Both the position numbers and the translations under genes were made by a program. Shown here in pieces: positions 25,402 to 33,181 of a stretch of DNA of 64,000 nt; position 1 is the first letter of the stretch, and the number at the start of each line of letters is the position of its first letter. Below the pieces are notes generated by a model that was given only the letters and a program-made list of their open reading frames with translations, was not told where the DNA came from and searched no databases. Origin of the DNA: Sphingomonas sp. S2M10 (GTDB lineage: Bacteria > Pseudomonadota > Alphaproteobacteria > Sphingomonadales > Sphingomonadaceae); the NCBI RefSeq assembly GCF_012650175.1, contig NZ_JAAILI010000046.1, forward strand, positions 1 through 64,000, read 5' to 3'.

Positions 25402-26751
25402 ATGGCCTTTGCTCCGCAACAGGCGATCCTCGAACTAGGGGATGGCTTCTACGATCCGGTGGCGCCCGCGCGCTTCCCCCAGACGATCCTCCGCTTCCGC
25501 AACGACCGCGCCGCCGCGACCGTGGGGCTGGCGGGGCTGAGCGATGCCGAATGGCTCGCCCATTTCGCGCGGTTCGAGCCGCTCGCGGGCAGCCTGCCGC
25601 AGCCGCTGGCGCTGCGCTATCACGGCCACCAGTTCCGCGTGTACAATCCCGAGATCGGCGACGGCCGCGGCTTCCTGTTCGCGCAGATGACCGACGATGC
25701 CGGCCGGCTGATGGACCTCGGCACCAAGGGATCGGGGCAGACACCGTACAGCCGTTTCGGCGACGGGCGGCTCACCCTGAAGGGCGGCGTGCGCGAGATC
25801 CTCGCCACCGAGATGCTGGAAGCGCTGGGCGTCGAGACCAGCCGCACCTTCTCGCTGGTCGAAACGGGCGAATCGCTCCATCGCGGCGACGAGCCCTCCC
25901 CCACCCGCTCCGCGGTGCTGGTGCGGCTCAACCATGGCCATATCCGCATCGGCGTGTTCCAGCGCCTCGCCTATTTCCAGGACGAGGAAGGGCTGCGGAA
26001 GCTCACCGGCTATGTGCTGCGCCACTATTTCGGCGAGGACGACGGGCCGGATGCACCGGAGCGCCTGCTCACCCATGTCGTCGCCCGCACCGCGCGGCTG
26101 GCGGGGCAGTTCATGGCGGCCGGCTTCGTCCACGGGGTGCTCAACAGCGACAATATCAACGTCACCGGGGAAAGCTTCGACTATGGCCCCTGGCGCTTCG
26201 CCCCCAGCTGGGCGGCGAACTTCACCGCGGCCTATTTCGACCAGAACGGCCTCTATGCCTTTGGTCGCCAGCCCGAGGCGATCTATTGGGACGTGATGCA
26301 GCTCGCCATCTCGCTGCGGCTGATCGCCGAGGAAGCGCCGCTGATCGTCGCGCTGGAGGGCTTTGCCCCCGCTTATCATCGCGCGGAAGCCGAGGCCGTG
26401 CTCTGGCGCCTCGGCGTCCAGCGGCGCGACGAGGCCAGCGACCGCGCGCTGACCGAAGCGGTGGAGGTGGCGCTCAACCAGACCGGCACGCTGCTCCACC
26501 GTTTCTATTTCGACGCATTCGGCGGCAGCCTGCCCGCAAGCTATGGCGCAGAGTTTGCCGAGGTCCGCAGCCGCCTCGCCGACTATCGCCCGCGCAAGCC
26601 CCGCGACCATGGCTATTGGCGCGGCGAGCCCTGTTCGATGCTGATCGACGAGGTCGAATCGCTCTGGTCCGCCATCGCCGAGCACGACGACTGGGCGCCG
26701 CTCCACGCCAAGGTGGCGGCGATCCGGGTGATGGGCGAGGCTCTGGCCTAG
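25402..26751 (+). CDS. selO: Protein adenylyltransferase SelO (YdiU family)
   Basis: 449 residues from ATG 25402; the frame is open upstream but that part is antisense to the hydrolase. SelO is a pseudokinase that transfers AMP from ATP to Ser/Thr/Tyr of redox proteins. Marks: LALRYHGHQFRVYNPEIGDG, DLGTKGSGQTPYSRFGDGR, GGVREILATEMLEALG, and HGVLNSDNINVTGESFDYGP, the last carrying the metal/ATP Asn and Asp residues. It is shorter than E. coli SelO (~480) and has no C-terminal selenocysteine-like CxxU/CxxC tail that I can see, since it ends MGEALA. Confidence 0.93.
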   Translation: MAFAPQQAILELGDGFYDPVAPARFPQTILRFRNDRAAATVGLAGLSDAEWLAHFARFEPLAGSLPQPLALRYHGHQFRVYNPEIGDGRGFLFAQMTDDAGRLMDLGTKGSGQTPYSRFGDGRLTLKGGVREILATEMLEALGVETSRTFSLVETGESLHRGDEPSPTRSAVLVRLNHGHIRIGVFQRLAYFQDEEGLRKLTGYVLRHYFGEDDGPDAPERLLTHVVARTARLAGQFMAAGFVHGVLNSDNINVTGESFDYGPWRFAPSWAANFTAAYFDQNGLYAFGRQPEAIYWDVMQLAISLRLIAEEAPLIVALEGFAPAYHRAEAEAVLWRLGVQRRDEASDRALTEAVEVALNQTGTLLHRFYFDAFGGSLPASYGAEFAEVRSRLADYRPRKPRDHGYWRGEPCSMLIDEVESLWSAIAEHDDWAPLHAKVAAIRVMGEALA

Positions 26752-26812
26752 CGCCGCGAAATCGGGCAAAGCGATCGTAACAGGGGCAACGAACCAGAAA
26801 TACAGAAGGCCC

Positions 26813-28228
26813 ATGCCGGACCAGGAACTCCTTTCGACCGAACCCGCAACCGGCGCCGTGCTGTGGCGCCACCCGATCGGGGATGCGGATACCGAAGTTG
26901 CCATCGCCCGCGCCAGCTGGGCCGCCTGGGCGGCGCGGCCGCTCGCCGTACGGATCGAGGCGCTGCGCCGCTTCGCCAATGTCGTGCGCCAGCGCGCCGA
27001 CGCCTTTACCGACCTGCTCGCCCGCGAGACCGGCAAGCCGCTATGGGAAGCGCGCACCGAGGTCGAGACGGTGATCGCCAAGGTCGACATCTCGGTCACC
27101 AGCTATTCGGAGCGGACCGGCCAGCGCCGGATCGAAGCGCCGATGAACACCCGCCTCGCGCTGCGCCACAAGCCGCACGGCGTGCTGGCGGTGCTGGGCC
27201 CCTATAACTTCCCCGCGCATCTGCCCAACGGGCATATCGTCCCCGCGCTGCTCGCCGGCAACGCGGTGGTGTTCAAGCCGTCGGAGAAGACGCCCGCCAG
27301 CGGCGCCTTCCTCGTCGAATGCTTCCACGCCGCGGGCATTCCCGAAGGCTGTATCCGCCTGCTGATCGGCGGCCCGGACCAGGGCAAGGCGCTGGCCAGC
27401 CACCCGGACATCGACGGCCTTCTCTTCACCGGCTCGGCCAACACCGGCATCGCGCTCAACCGCCAGTTCGCCGCGCGCCCCGAGAAGATCCTGGCACTGG
27501 AGATGGGCGGCAACAACCCGATCCTCGTGTGGAATACGCCGGACCTCTATTCCGCCGCGGTGCTGGTGGTGCAGTCGGCCTTCACCACCGCTGGCCAGCG
27601 CTGCACCGCGGCGCGCCGGCTGATCGTCGACGAGAAACTGTTCGAGCCGCTGATGGCCGAGCTCAACAAGCTGATCGGCCGGCTGATCATCGGCGAGCCG
27701 CATGCCGATCCCCAGCCCTTCATGGGCCCGGTGATCGACAACAACACCGCCGACATGCTGACCGAGAGCTTTCTCACCCTCTCCACCATGGGCGGCCGTC
27801 CGCTGCGCCATATGGAAAGGCCGATCGAGAACCGCCCGTTCCTCACCCCCGGCATGGTCGACATGACCGAGGCGCGCGAGAAGGTGGATGTCGAGCTGTT
27901 CGGCCCGATCCTCCAAGTGTTCCGCAAGACGAGCTTCGAAGAGGCGATCGCGGAGGCAAACGACACCCGCTATGGCCTCTCCGCCAGCCTGGTGAGCCAG
28001 GATCCCCGGCTCTACGACCAGTTCTGGGCGAATATTCGCGCGGGTATCGTCAACTGGAACAAGCCGACCAACGGCGCCTCCTCGGCCGCGCCGTTCGGCG
28101 GCGTGGGCTGGTCGGGCAATCATCGGCCCAGCGCCTATTATGCCGCGGACTATTGCGCCTATCCGGTCGTCTCGTCCGAGTCCGAGCAGGCGCGCGCGGC
28201 GATGGGCGTGGGGCTGCGCGACGCCTGA
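26813..28228 (+). CDS. astD: Succinylglutamate-semialdehyde dehydrogenase (AstD)
   Basis: 471 residues. It oxidises N-succinylglutamate 5-semialdehyde with NAD+ in the arginine succinyltransferase pathway. Aldehyde dehydrogenase landmarks: GPYNFPAHLPNGHIVPAL, the Glu in ILALEMGGNNP and the catalytic Cys in TTAGQRCTAARRLIV. AstD hallmarks are NWNKPTNGASSAAPFGG and GNHRPSAYYAADYCAYPV at the end. No astA, astB, astC or astE gene is in the window, so it is an isolated pathway gene here. AGAAGG precedes the ATG. Confidence 0.92.
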   Translation: MPDQELLSTEPATGAVLWRHPIGDADTEVAIARASWAAWAARPLAVRIEALRRFANVVRQRADAFTDLLARETGKPLWEARTEVETVIAKVDISVTSYSERTGQRRIEAPMNTRLALRHKPHGVLAVLGPYNFPAHLPNGHIVPALLAGNAVVFKPSEKTPASGAFLVECFHAAGIPEGCIRLLIGGPDQGKALASHPDIDGLLFTGSANTGIALNRQFAARPEKILALEMGGNNPILVWNTPDLYSAAVLVVQSAFTTAGQRCTAARRLIVDEKLFEPLMAELNKLIGRLIIGEPHADPQPFMGPVIDNNTADMLTESFLTLSTMGGRPLRHMERPIENRPFLTPGMVDMTEAREKVDVELFGPILQVFRKTSFEEAIAEANDTRYGLSASLVSQDPRLYDQFWANIRAGIVNWNKPTNGASSAAPFGGVGWSGNHRPSAYYAADYCAYPVVSSESEQARAAMGVGLRDA

Positions 28229-28317
28229 GCCGCCGTTAGGCTTTTCGCAACCCTTCCGCTTAACGACCATTTCAGCCCCCCGCCCGCATGGTATCCGCCT
28301 TCGGACGGGATAATCAG

Positions 28318-29259
28318 ATGGATACGGGGCGCACGTCCGCGACGATCTTCAGCCTCACGCACGACCTGCCGGCACCGCGCGCACCGCTCGCGGTGCTGGG
28401 GGACGGGCTGGATACGGGCCAACTCGCCTCGGGCGGCGAGCTTGTCGACTGCGGCATCCACTGGATCGGCCGCGCCGGCGCGCGGCTGCGCATCGAGCGG
28501 GAATTGGCCGAGTCCGTCCCGATCCAGCTACATTTCGGCACTGCCGAGCCGCTGATCGGCCGGACGCTCTGGTCCGATGGCGTCGAAGCGGGGCTCGCGT
28601 TCGACACGCCGGTGGACGTGCTGGGCATGGTCGCCCGCAATCTCGCCCGCGCGACGGCCGAGCGTCGCCGCCTGCCGCGAATCGAGTTGCGCCACACCGT
28701 CGGCGTGCATCGCGGCGGCGAGGTCGAGCAGCTCCGCACGCGCGACATCTCGCAGGGCGGCGTCGGCGTCGAGGCACGCGGGCTTGGCGTCGACGAAGCG
28801 GTGCAGCTCACCTTCGACGGGCTGCGCCCGCTCGACGGCACGGTGCGCTGGATCGCGGGCGAGACCGCCGGCATCGTCTTCAGTGAGGAGCTGGGCTGGC
28901 AGACGCTGTTCCCCTGGCTGCGCGGCATCCAGCAGGCACCCGGTTCCCAGGCGGGCGGCAGCGAGCTGGACGGACTGCTGCAGGACAAGCTGGCGCTGCG
29001 GCTCGATCTGCCCGGCCGGGTCCGCGAAGGCGTGCGCTGGTGGAACTGCCGTATTCATGCGCTCACCGCGCAACAGGTGGAGTTCGAGGCGCGGCAGGAC
29101 TTCGGTGCCGGTGCCGCGCTCTGGATCGCCCTGCCCGAGATCGGCGGGGGTCCGGCGCGGGTCGTGCGGGCCCGACACGGCCGCACGCTGGCCGAATTCC
29201 GCATGCCGCTGCGCGACAGCGACCTCCGTCTGCTCACCGCAAGCCGTCGAACCGGCTGA
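28318..29259 (+). CDS. Three-module PilZ-like protein (c-di-GMP receptor candidate)
   Basis: 313 residues from the ATG after GGACGGGATAATCAG; an ATG ten codons earlier lacks a ribosome site. Three similar beta-rich modules follow each other (about residues 40-110, 120-195 and 215-305). Only the middle one has the PilZ cyclic-di-GMP motifs: RRRLPRIEL (R-x3-R type) and DISQGGVGVEA (D-x-S-x2-G). The outer two look degenerate. PilZ proteins change activity or partner on binding c-di-GMP. Target unknown; it precedes moeA by 41 bases. Confidence 0.8.
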   Translation: MDTGRTSATIFSLTHDLPAPRAPLAVLGDGLDTGQLASGGELVDCGIHWIGRAGARLRIERELAESVPIQLHFGTAEPLIGRTLWSDGVEAGLAFDTPVDVLGMVARNLARATAERRRLPRIELRHTVGVHRGGEVEQLRTRDISQGGVGVEARGLGVDEAVQLTFDGLRPLDGTVRWIAGETAGIVFSEELGWQTLFPWLRGIQQAPGSQAGGSELDGLLQDKLALRLDLPGRVREGVRWWNCRIHALTAQQVEFEARQDFGAGAALWIALPEIGGGPARVVRARHGRTLAEFRMPLRDSDLRLLTASRRTG

Positions 29260-29300
29260 AGCCGCTTGCATCGGCGGCCGCACGCCGCCAAGCGCGGGCC

Positions 29301-30482
29301 ATGGCACTTCTCCCCATCGCCGATGCCCAGGCACGGCTGCTCGCGCTCGCCGATCGCACGCCTGTCGAACGGGTGCGCCTGGCGAAGGCGATCGGCCGCT
29401 GGGCGGCGGAGCCCGTGGTGGCGCGCCGCACCCAGCCCGAAACCGATCTGTCGGCAATGGACGGCTATGCGCTCCGCTTCGCCGACCTTCCGGGCCCCTG
29501 GACCGTGATCGGCGAGAGCGCGGCAGGCGCCGGCTTTCCCGGCAGCGTCACGCCCGGCGCAGCCGTCCGCATCTTCACCGGCGCGCCGATGCCGCCCGGC
29601 GCGGACACCGTGCTGATCCAGGAAGAAGCCGCGCGAGAGGGAGACCGCCTGATGCTCGCCGGGGAAGGCCCGGCATATCCCGGCCGCAACACCCGCCGTC
29701 GCGGCCTCGATTTCGCCGAGGGCGAGACGCTGATCGCCACGGGCGAGCGCCTGACGCCCGCGCGGATCGCGCTCGCCGCGATCGGGGGGCACGCGACGAT
29801 CCCGGTGCACCGCAAGCTCCGCGTCGCCATCGCCGCGACCGGCGACGAGCTGGTAGCACCTGGGGCCGCCATCGGCCCCGCACAGCTTCCCGAATCGAAC
29901 CGCACCATGCTCGCCGCGCAGTTCGCCGATCTGCCGGTGGAGATCGTCGATCTCGGCATCCTGCCCGACGACCTTGATGCGCTGACCCGTACCTTCGCCG
30001 ACGTGCAGGCCGACCTGCTGGTGACCAGCGGCGGCGCCTCGGTCGGCGATCACGACCTGGTCCGCCCGGCGCTGGAAGCCGCCGGCGCGACGATCGACTT
30101 CTGGCGAATCGCGCTGCGCCCGGGCAAGCCGATGATGGCGGGTCGACGCGGCGACATGGTGGTGCTCGGCCTGCCGGGAAACCCCGTCTCGGTCTTCGTG
30201 ACCGCCCTGCTCTTCGCCAAGCCCTTGATCGCGCACCGTTCCGGCGCCGCGGACCCGTTCCCGCCGCTCCGCGCCGCGATCCTGGCCGAGCCGCTCCCTG
30301 CCAACGGCCCGCGCACCGATTACCTTCGCGCCGCGGTGATCGACGGTCGCGTCCATGCCTCTGCGATCCAGGACAGCTCGATGCTCCGGACCCTCGCGCG
30401 CAGCACCTGCCTGATCGTCCGCGCCCCCCATGCGCCAGCCGCAAATATCTCCGACTCGGTGGAAATCCTCGACATCGCTTGA
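29301..30482 (+). CDS. moeA: Molybdopterin molybdenumtransferase MoeA
   Basis: 393 residues. It inserts molybdate into adenylated molybdopterin. Landmarks: PETDLSAMDGYALRF, GAAVRIFTGAPMPPGADTV, VAIAATGDELV with PESNRTMLAA, LLVTSGGASVGDHD, WRIALRPGKPMMAG and VLGLPGNPVSVFVTALLF. Its stop overlaps the -35 box of the lexA promoter. The moeA-lexA order is common in alphaproteobacteria; the moaC and trpC genes often found ahead of it are replaced here by the PilZ gene. Confidence 0.96.
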   Translation: MALLPIADAQARLLALADRTPVERVRLAKAIGRWAAEPVVARRTQPETDLSAMDGYALRFADLPGPWTVIGESAAGAGFPGSVTPGAAVRIFTGAPMPPGADTVLIQEEAAREGDRLMLAGEGPAYPGRNTRRRGLDFAEGETLIATGERLTPARIALAAIGGHATIPVHRKLRVAIAATGDELVAPGAAIGPAQLPESNRTMLAAQFADLPVEIVDLGILPDDLDALTRTFADVQADLLVTSGGASVGDHDLVRPALEAAGATIDFWRIALRPGKPMMAGRRGDMVVLGLPGNPVSVFVTALLFAKPLIAHRSGAADPFPPLRAAILAEPLPANGPRTDYLRAAVIDGRVHASAIQDSSMLRTLARSTCLIVRAPHAPAANISDSVEILDIA

Positions 30483-30506
30483 CACGACCTCGGAACATTG
30501 CATAAA
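30479..30506 (+). promoter_or_regulatory. lexA promoter
   Basis: A consensus -35 TTGACA (30479-30484, overlapping the moeA stop) is followed after 16 bases by CATAAA (30501-30506). The predicted start point near 30513 falls inside the adjoining SOS box, so LexA bound there would block its own transcription. Confidence 0.65.
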
Positions 30507-30507
30507 C

Positions 30508-30522
30508 GTTCCCAGTCTGTTC
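30508..30522 (+). promoter_or_regulatory. LexA (SOS) box GTTC-N7-GTTC
   Basis: GTTCCCAGTCTGTTC is an exact match to the alphaproteobacterial LexA consensus, a direct repeat GTTC-N7-GTTC. It sits just downstream of the promoter and 17 bases before the lexA ATG, the normal place for autoregulation. This is the strongest regulatory site in the window. Confidence 0.9.
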
Positions 30523-30539
30523 TGGACCCGGAGGATTGG

Positions 30540-31217
30540 ATGCTCACGCGCAAGCAGCACGAGCTGATCTGCTTCATTGCCGACCGCCTTGCCGACACCG
30601 GCGTGTCGCCCTCGTTCGAGGAAATGAAAGAGGCGCTCGACCTCAAGTCGAAATCGGGTGTGCACCGCTTGATCAGCGCGTTGGAAGAGCGCGAGTTCAT
30701 CCGCCGCCTGCCCAACCGCGCCCGTGCGCTCGAGGTGCTTCGCATGCCCGAGCGCGGCGAACGCAAACCTGCGGCAAAGGTGGCAAAGCCCGCTGCGACG
30801 GCGGCCGCACCGGTAGCGCCGCCCGCGCCCGCCAATGACGTGGTGGAGATCCCGCTGCACGGCCGTATCGCCGCCGGCACCCCGATCGAGGCGCTCGAAG
30901 GCTCGACGATGCTGCCGGTGCCGGCGGCGCTGCTCGGCGCGGGCGAACATTATGCGCTCGAAGTGGCCGGCGATTCGATGGTGGAGGCCGGTATTCTCGA
31001 CGGCGACTATGCGCTGATCCGCCGCACCGAGACCGCGCGCGATGGCGAGATCGTGGTGGCGCTGATCGACGATGCCGAAGCCACGCTGAAATATTTCCGC
31101 AAGGAAGGCGCGATGGTGCGGCTGGATCCGGCGAACCGCGATTATTCGCCGCAGCGCTATCGCCCGGACCAGGTGCGGGTGCAGGGCCGACTGGCCGGTC
31201 TGCTGCGGCGTTATTGA
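30540..31217 (+). CDS. lexA: SOS repressor LexA
   Basis: 225 residues. An N-terminal winged helix ([37 protein letters not shown]) binds SOS boxes. A Lys/Ala/Pro-rich linker of about 35 residues follows, and the C-terminal S24 protease domain has Ala112-Gly113 as the self-cleavage bond, Ser146 in GDSMVEAG and Lys184 in ATLKYF. RecA filaments trigger cleavage and induce DNA-repair genes. GGAGG lies upstream of the ATG. The linker is longer than in E. coli LexA (202 residues), as in other alphaproteobacteria. Confidence 0.97.
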   Translation: MLTRKQHELICFIADRLADTGVSPSFEEMKEALDLKSKSGVHRLISALEEREFIRRLPNRARALEVLRMPERGERKPAAKVAKPAATAAAPVAPPAPANDVVEIPLHGRIAAGTPIEALEGSTMLPVPAALLGAGEHYALEVAGDSMVEAGILDGDYALIRRTETARDGEIVVALIDDAEATLKYFRKEGAMVRLDPANRDYSPQRYRPDQVRVQGRLAGLLRRY

Positions 31218-31231
31218 TCCTTTGCCCCGGT

Positions 31232-31260
31232 GCGGGCGAACTTGCGCGATGTTCGCCCGC
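31232..31260. terminator. Perfect 10-base-pair hairpin after lexA
   Basis: GCGGGCGAAC and GTTCGCCCGC are exact complements around a nine-base loop, 14 bases after the lexA stop. There is no T run, so it is either a weak terminator or a 3'-end stabilising hairpin. The arms contain GAAC and GTTC but not the spacing of an SOS box. Confidence 0.45.
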
Positions 31261-31397
31261 CCGCGACCCGTCTTCGCTGATCTTGTGAAGATTGAGATGC
31301 AACATATCTGATTCAACAGGTCGTACGGATCGACGATCTTCCCTGATACCGCTTCTTGTGACAATCTTCACCGGCTGCGGCGTCGGGGAGGGATCGG

Positions 31398-32306
31398 ATG
31401 CGCGTATCTTTTCTGGCACTTCTTGCGGGCGTGCTGCTGCCGCACTCGGCGATGGCCCAACAGACCGCCCCGCCCGCGGGAAACACCCCAGCGCCAAAGG
31501 GGGAGACGCCGGCGGCGGATCCCATCATCGTCACCGGCCGCCCATTGCCGTCCAAAGACGAGATACGCGCGCTGACCCGCGCGATCACCCCGGCCAATCC
31601 TGCCGGTGACCCGCTTTCGCGCTTCCACGATCCCGTATGCCTCGGGAGCATCGGGTTCGACCGGGCAACGCTGCTGGCGATCGGCGACCGGTTCGCGGCG
31701 GATGCCGAGCAGGCCGGGCTTCAGCTCGCGGGCGGCGGTTGCAGGCCGAACGTGCTCGTCCTGTTCGTGGACGATGTGCAATCCGAGATTGACCAGCTGG
31801 TGAAGCGGAAATGGTGGATCTTCGGCGATCGCACCCCGAGCGAGATCCGCAGGATCGTACACGAACGCGGGCCGGTCCGCGCATGGAGCAACAGCGAGAT
31901 CCGCTCCCGAGACGGTGACCGGATCAATAATGACGGCACGCTGCGCATCGCCAGCGCCTCCCGGATCGTCGCGCCCATCCGGAAAGACACGCTGGCCGCC
32001 ATTGTGCTGATCGAGCGATCGGCGGCAGTCGGCAAGACGACGCACCAGCTTGCCGATTATGTGGCGATGCGCGCGCTTGCCGGGGCCCGTCCTGGACAGA
32101 CGAGCGACACCGACACGATCCTCGCCCTGTTCGCCGCTAATGCCACACAGGCGCCGGGCGAGCTGACCGCCTTCGATCTCGGCTATCTGCGGGGCCTGTA
32201 TGCGGGACCGGCCAATGCGTTCGCCCGCAGCACGCAGGCGCAGATCGTCCGGACGATCGTGAAGGCCAAGGACGCGAAGGCTATCGGCGCTGCCGCGAAG
32301 CCCTAA
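31398..32306 (+). CDS. Secreted hypothetical protein
   Basis: 302 residues. A signal peptide (LLAGVLLPHSAMAQ) is followed by a Pro-rich linker and a PIIVTGRPLPSKDEIRALTRAI segment. The body has two cysteines (PVCLGSIGF, GGGCRPNVLVLF) likely to pair in the periplasm, and an all-alpha/beta region with DDVQSEIDQLV and IRRIVHERGPVRAWSNSE. I do not recognise a named domain. GGGGAGGGATCGG precedes the ATG. It lies between lexA and comEC, a place usually empty in related genomes, next to a metallo-beta-lactamase transcribed toward it. Confidence 0.75.
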   Translation: MRVSFLALLAGVLLPHSAMAQQTAPPAGNTPAPKGETPAADPIIVTGRPLPSKDEIRALTRAITPANPAGDPLSRFHDPVCLGSIGFDRATLLAIGDRFAADAEQAGLQLAGGGCRPNVLVLFVDDVQSEIDQLVKRKWWIFGDRTPSEIRRIVHERGPVRAWSNSEIRSRDGDRINNDGTLRIASASRIVAPIRKDTLAAIVLIERSAAVGKTTHQLADYVAMRALAGARPGQTSDTDTILALFAANATQAPGELTAFDLGYLRGLYAGPANAFARSTQAQIVRTIVKAKDAKAIGAAAKP

Positions 32307-32320
32307 ACCGCGGCGCGGCG

Positions 32321-33181
32321 TTATCGCGCCTGCTCGGCCTTCAGCGCCGCCTCGAATGCCTTTTGGGCCGCGTCCACCCGGCGCCCGAGTTCGCCGGGAT
32401 CGACGAACGCTTCGGAGTCGCCCGCCAGTTGCCGGGCGCGCTTGGCCGCCAGGTCGAACTGCTCGGCATGGAAGCTCAGGAACACATCCGCCTGGGTCGC
32501 GCGCAGCTTGGCAAAGGTCGCGCGGAAGTCGGCAGGCGCGGCGTCATAGCCATGGCCGGGCGTCAGCGGCTGATCGGCGACGCTAAGGCTGCCGGCGAAC
32601 AGCACGGTCAGACTGTCGCCGCCCGACGGCACCTGCAGCGTGAAGCTGGTGCAGCCCTTGGTGTGCCCCGGCGTCAGATGTGCGACCAGCGTGTTGGTGC
32701 CGAGGCGGATCTCCTCGCCGTCCTTGATTTGGCCATCCACCTTCACCGGGGGCGCGGCGATCGAGATGTCCGGGCGATAGTCGGACCTGCCCGCCTCCAG
32801 CGCCGGCGTGTCCGCTGCGCTCGCCAGCAGTCGGGCGCCGGTACGCCGCTTGAGCTCGGCAAGGCCGCCGTCATGGTCCCAATGCGCATGGTTGATCAGC
32901 AGGATCTTCACGTCGGTCAGCTTGAAGCCCAGCTTCTCGATATTCGCGGCGATCAGCGCTGCGCTCTCGGGCATGCCGCCGTCGATCAGGATATGCCCTT
33001 GCGGGCTGGTGATCAGATAGGCGGCGATACCGGCCGTGCCGACATAGTGGACGTTGCCGAGGATCCGGAACGGGGCGACCGGCTGGTTCCATTCGGCGCG
33101 GACCTTTGCCCAGTCGGTTCCCTGCGCCAGCGCCGGGGACGCCAGGCCAAGTGCCGAGGCCGCAAGCAATATCCGGATCAT
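32321..33181 (-). CDS. Subclass B3 metallo-beta-lactamase
   Basis: 286 residues with a signal peptide cut near residue 20 (ASPALAQ). All zinc ligands of subclass B3 are visible: His98, His100, Asp102 and His103 in INHAHWDHDGG, His173 in TPGHTKGCTSF and His238 in SFHAEQFD. B3 enzymes hydrolyse penicillins, cephalosporins and carbapenems in the periplasm, but B3-like folds also include enzymes of other function, so beta-lactam activity is a prediction. Its ATG overlaps the comEC stop by four bases (ATGA), so it is co-translated with comEC. I saw no regulator of the AmpR type. Confidence 0.88.
   Translation of the reverse strand: MIRILLAASALGLASPALAQGTDWAKVRAEWNQPVAPFRILGNVHYVGTAGIAAYLITSPQGHILIDGGMPESAALIAANIEKLGFKLTDVKILLINHAHWDHDGGLAELKRRTGARLLASAADTPALEAGRSDYRPDISIAAPPVKVDGQIKDGEEIRLGTNTLVAHLTPGHTKGCTSFTLQVPSGGDSLTVLFAGSLSVADQPLTPGHGYDAAPADFRATFAKLRATQADVFLSFHAEQFDLAAKRARQLAGDSEAFVDPGELGRRVDAAQKAFEAALKAEQAR

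Noticed and set aside
30491..30511. Second SOS box GGAACATTGCATAAACGTTCC
   Set aside because: It is an inverted GGAAC...GTTCC with a gap of 11, not the direct GTTC-N7-GTTC of alphaproteobacteria; it overlaps the promoter and the real box.
32321..33181. Glyoxalase II or RNase Z instead of beta-lactamase
   Set aside because: The signal peptide, the HAHWDH motif with a single further His in TPGHTKGC and the His in SFHAEQFD fit subclass B3, while glyoxalase II and RNase Z lack a signal peptide and have extra metal ligands.
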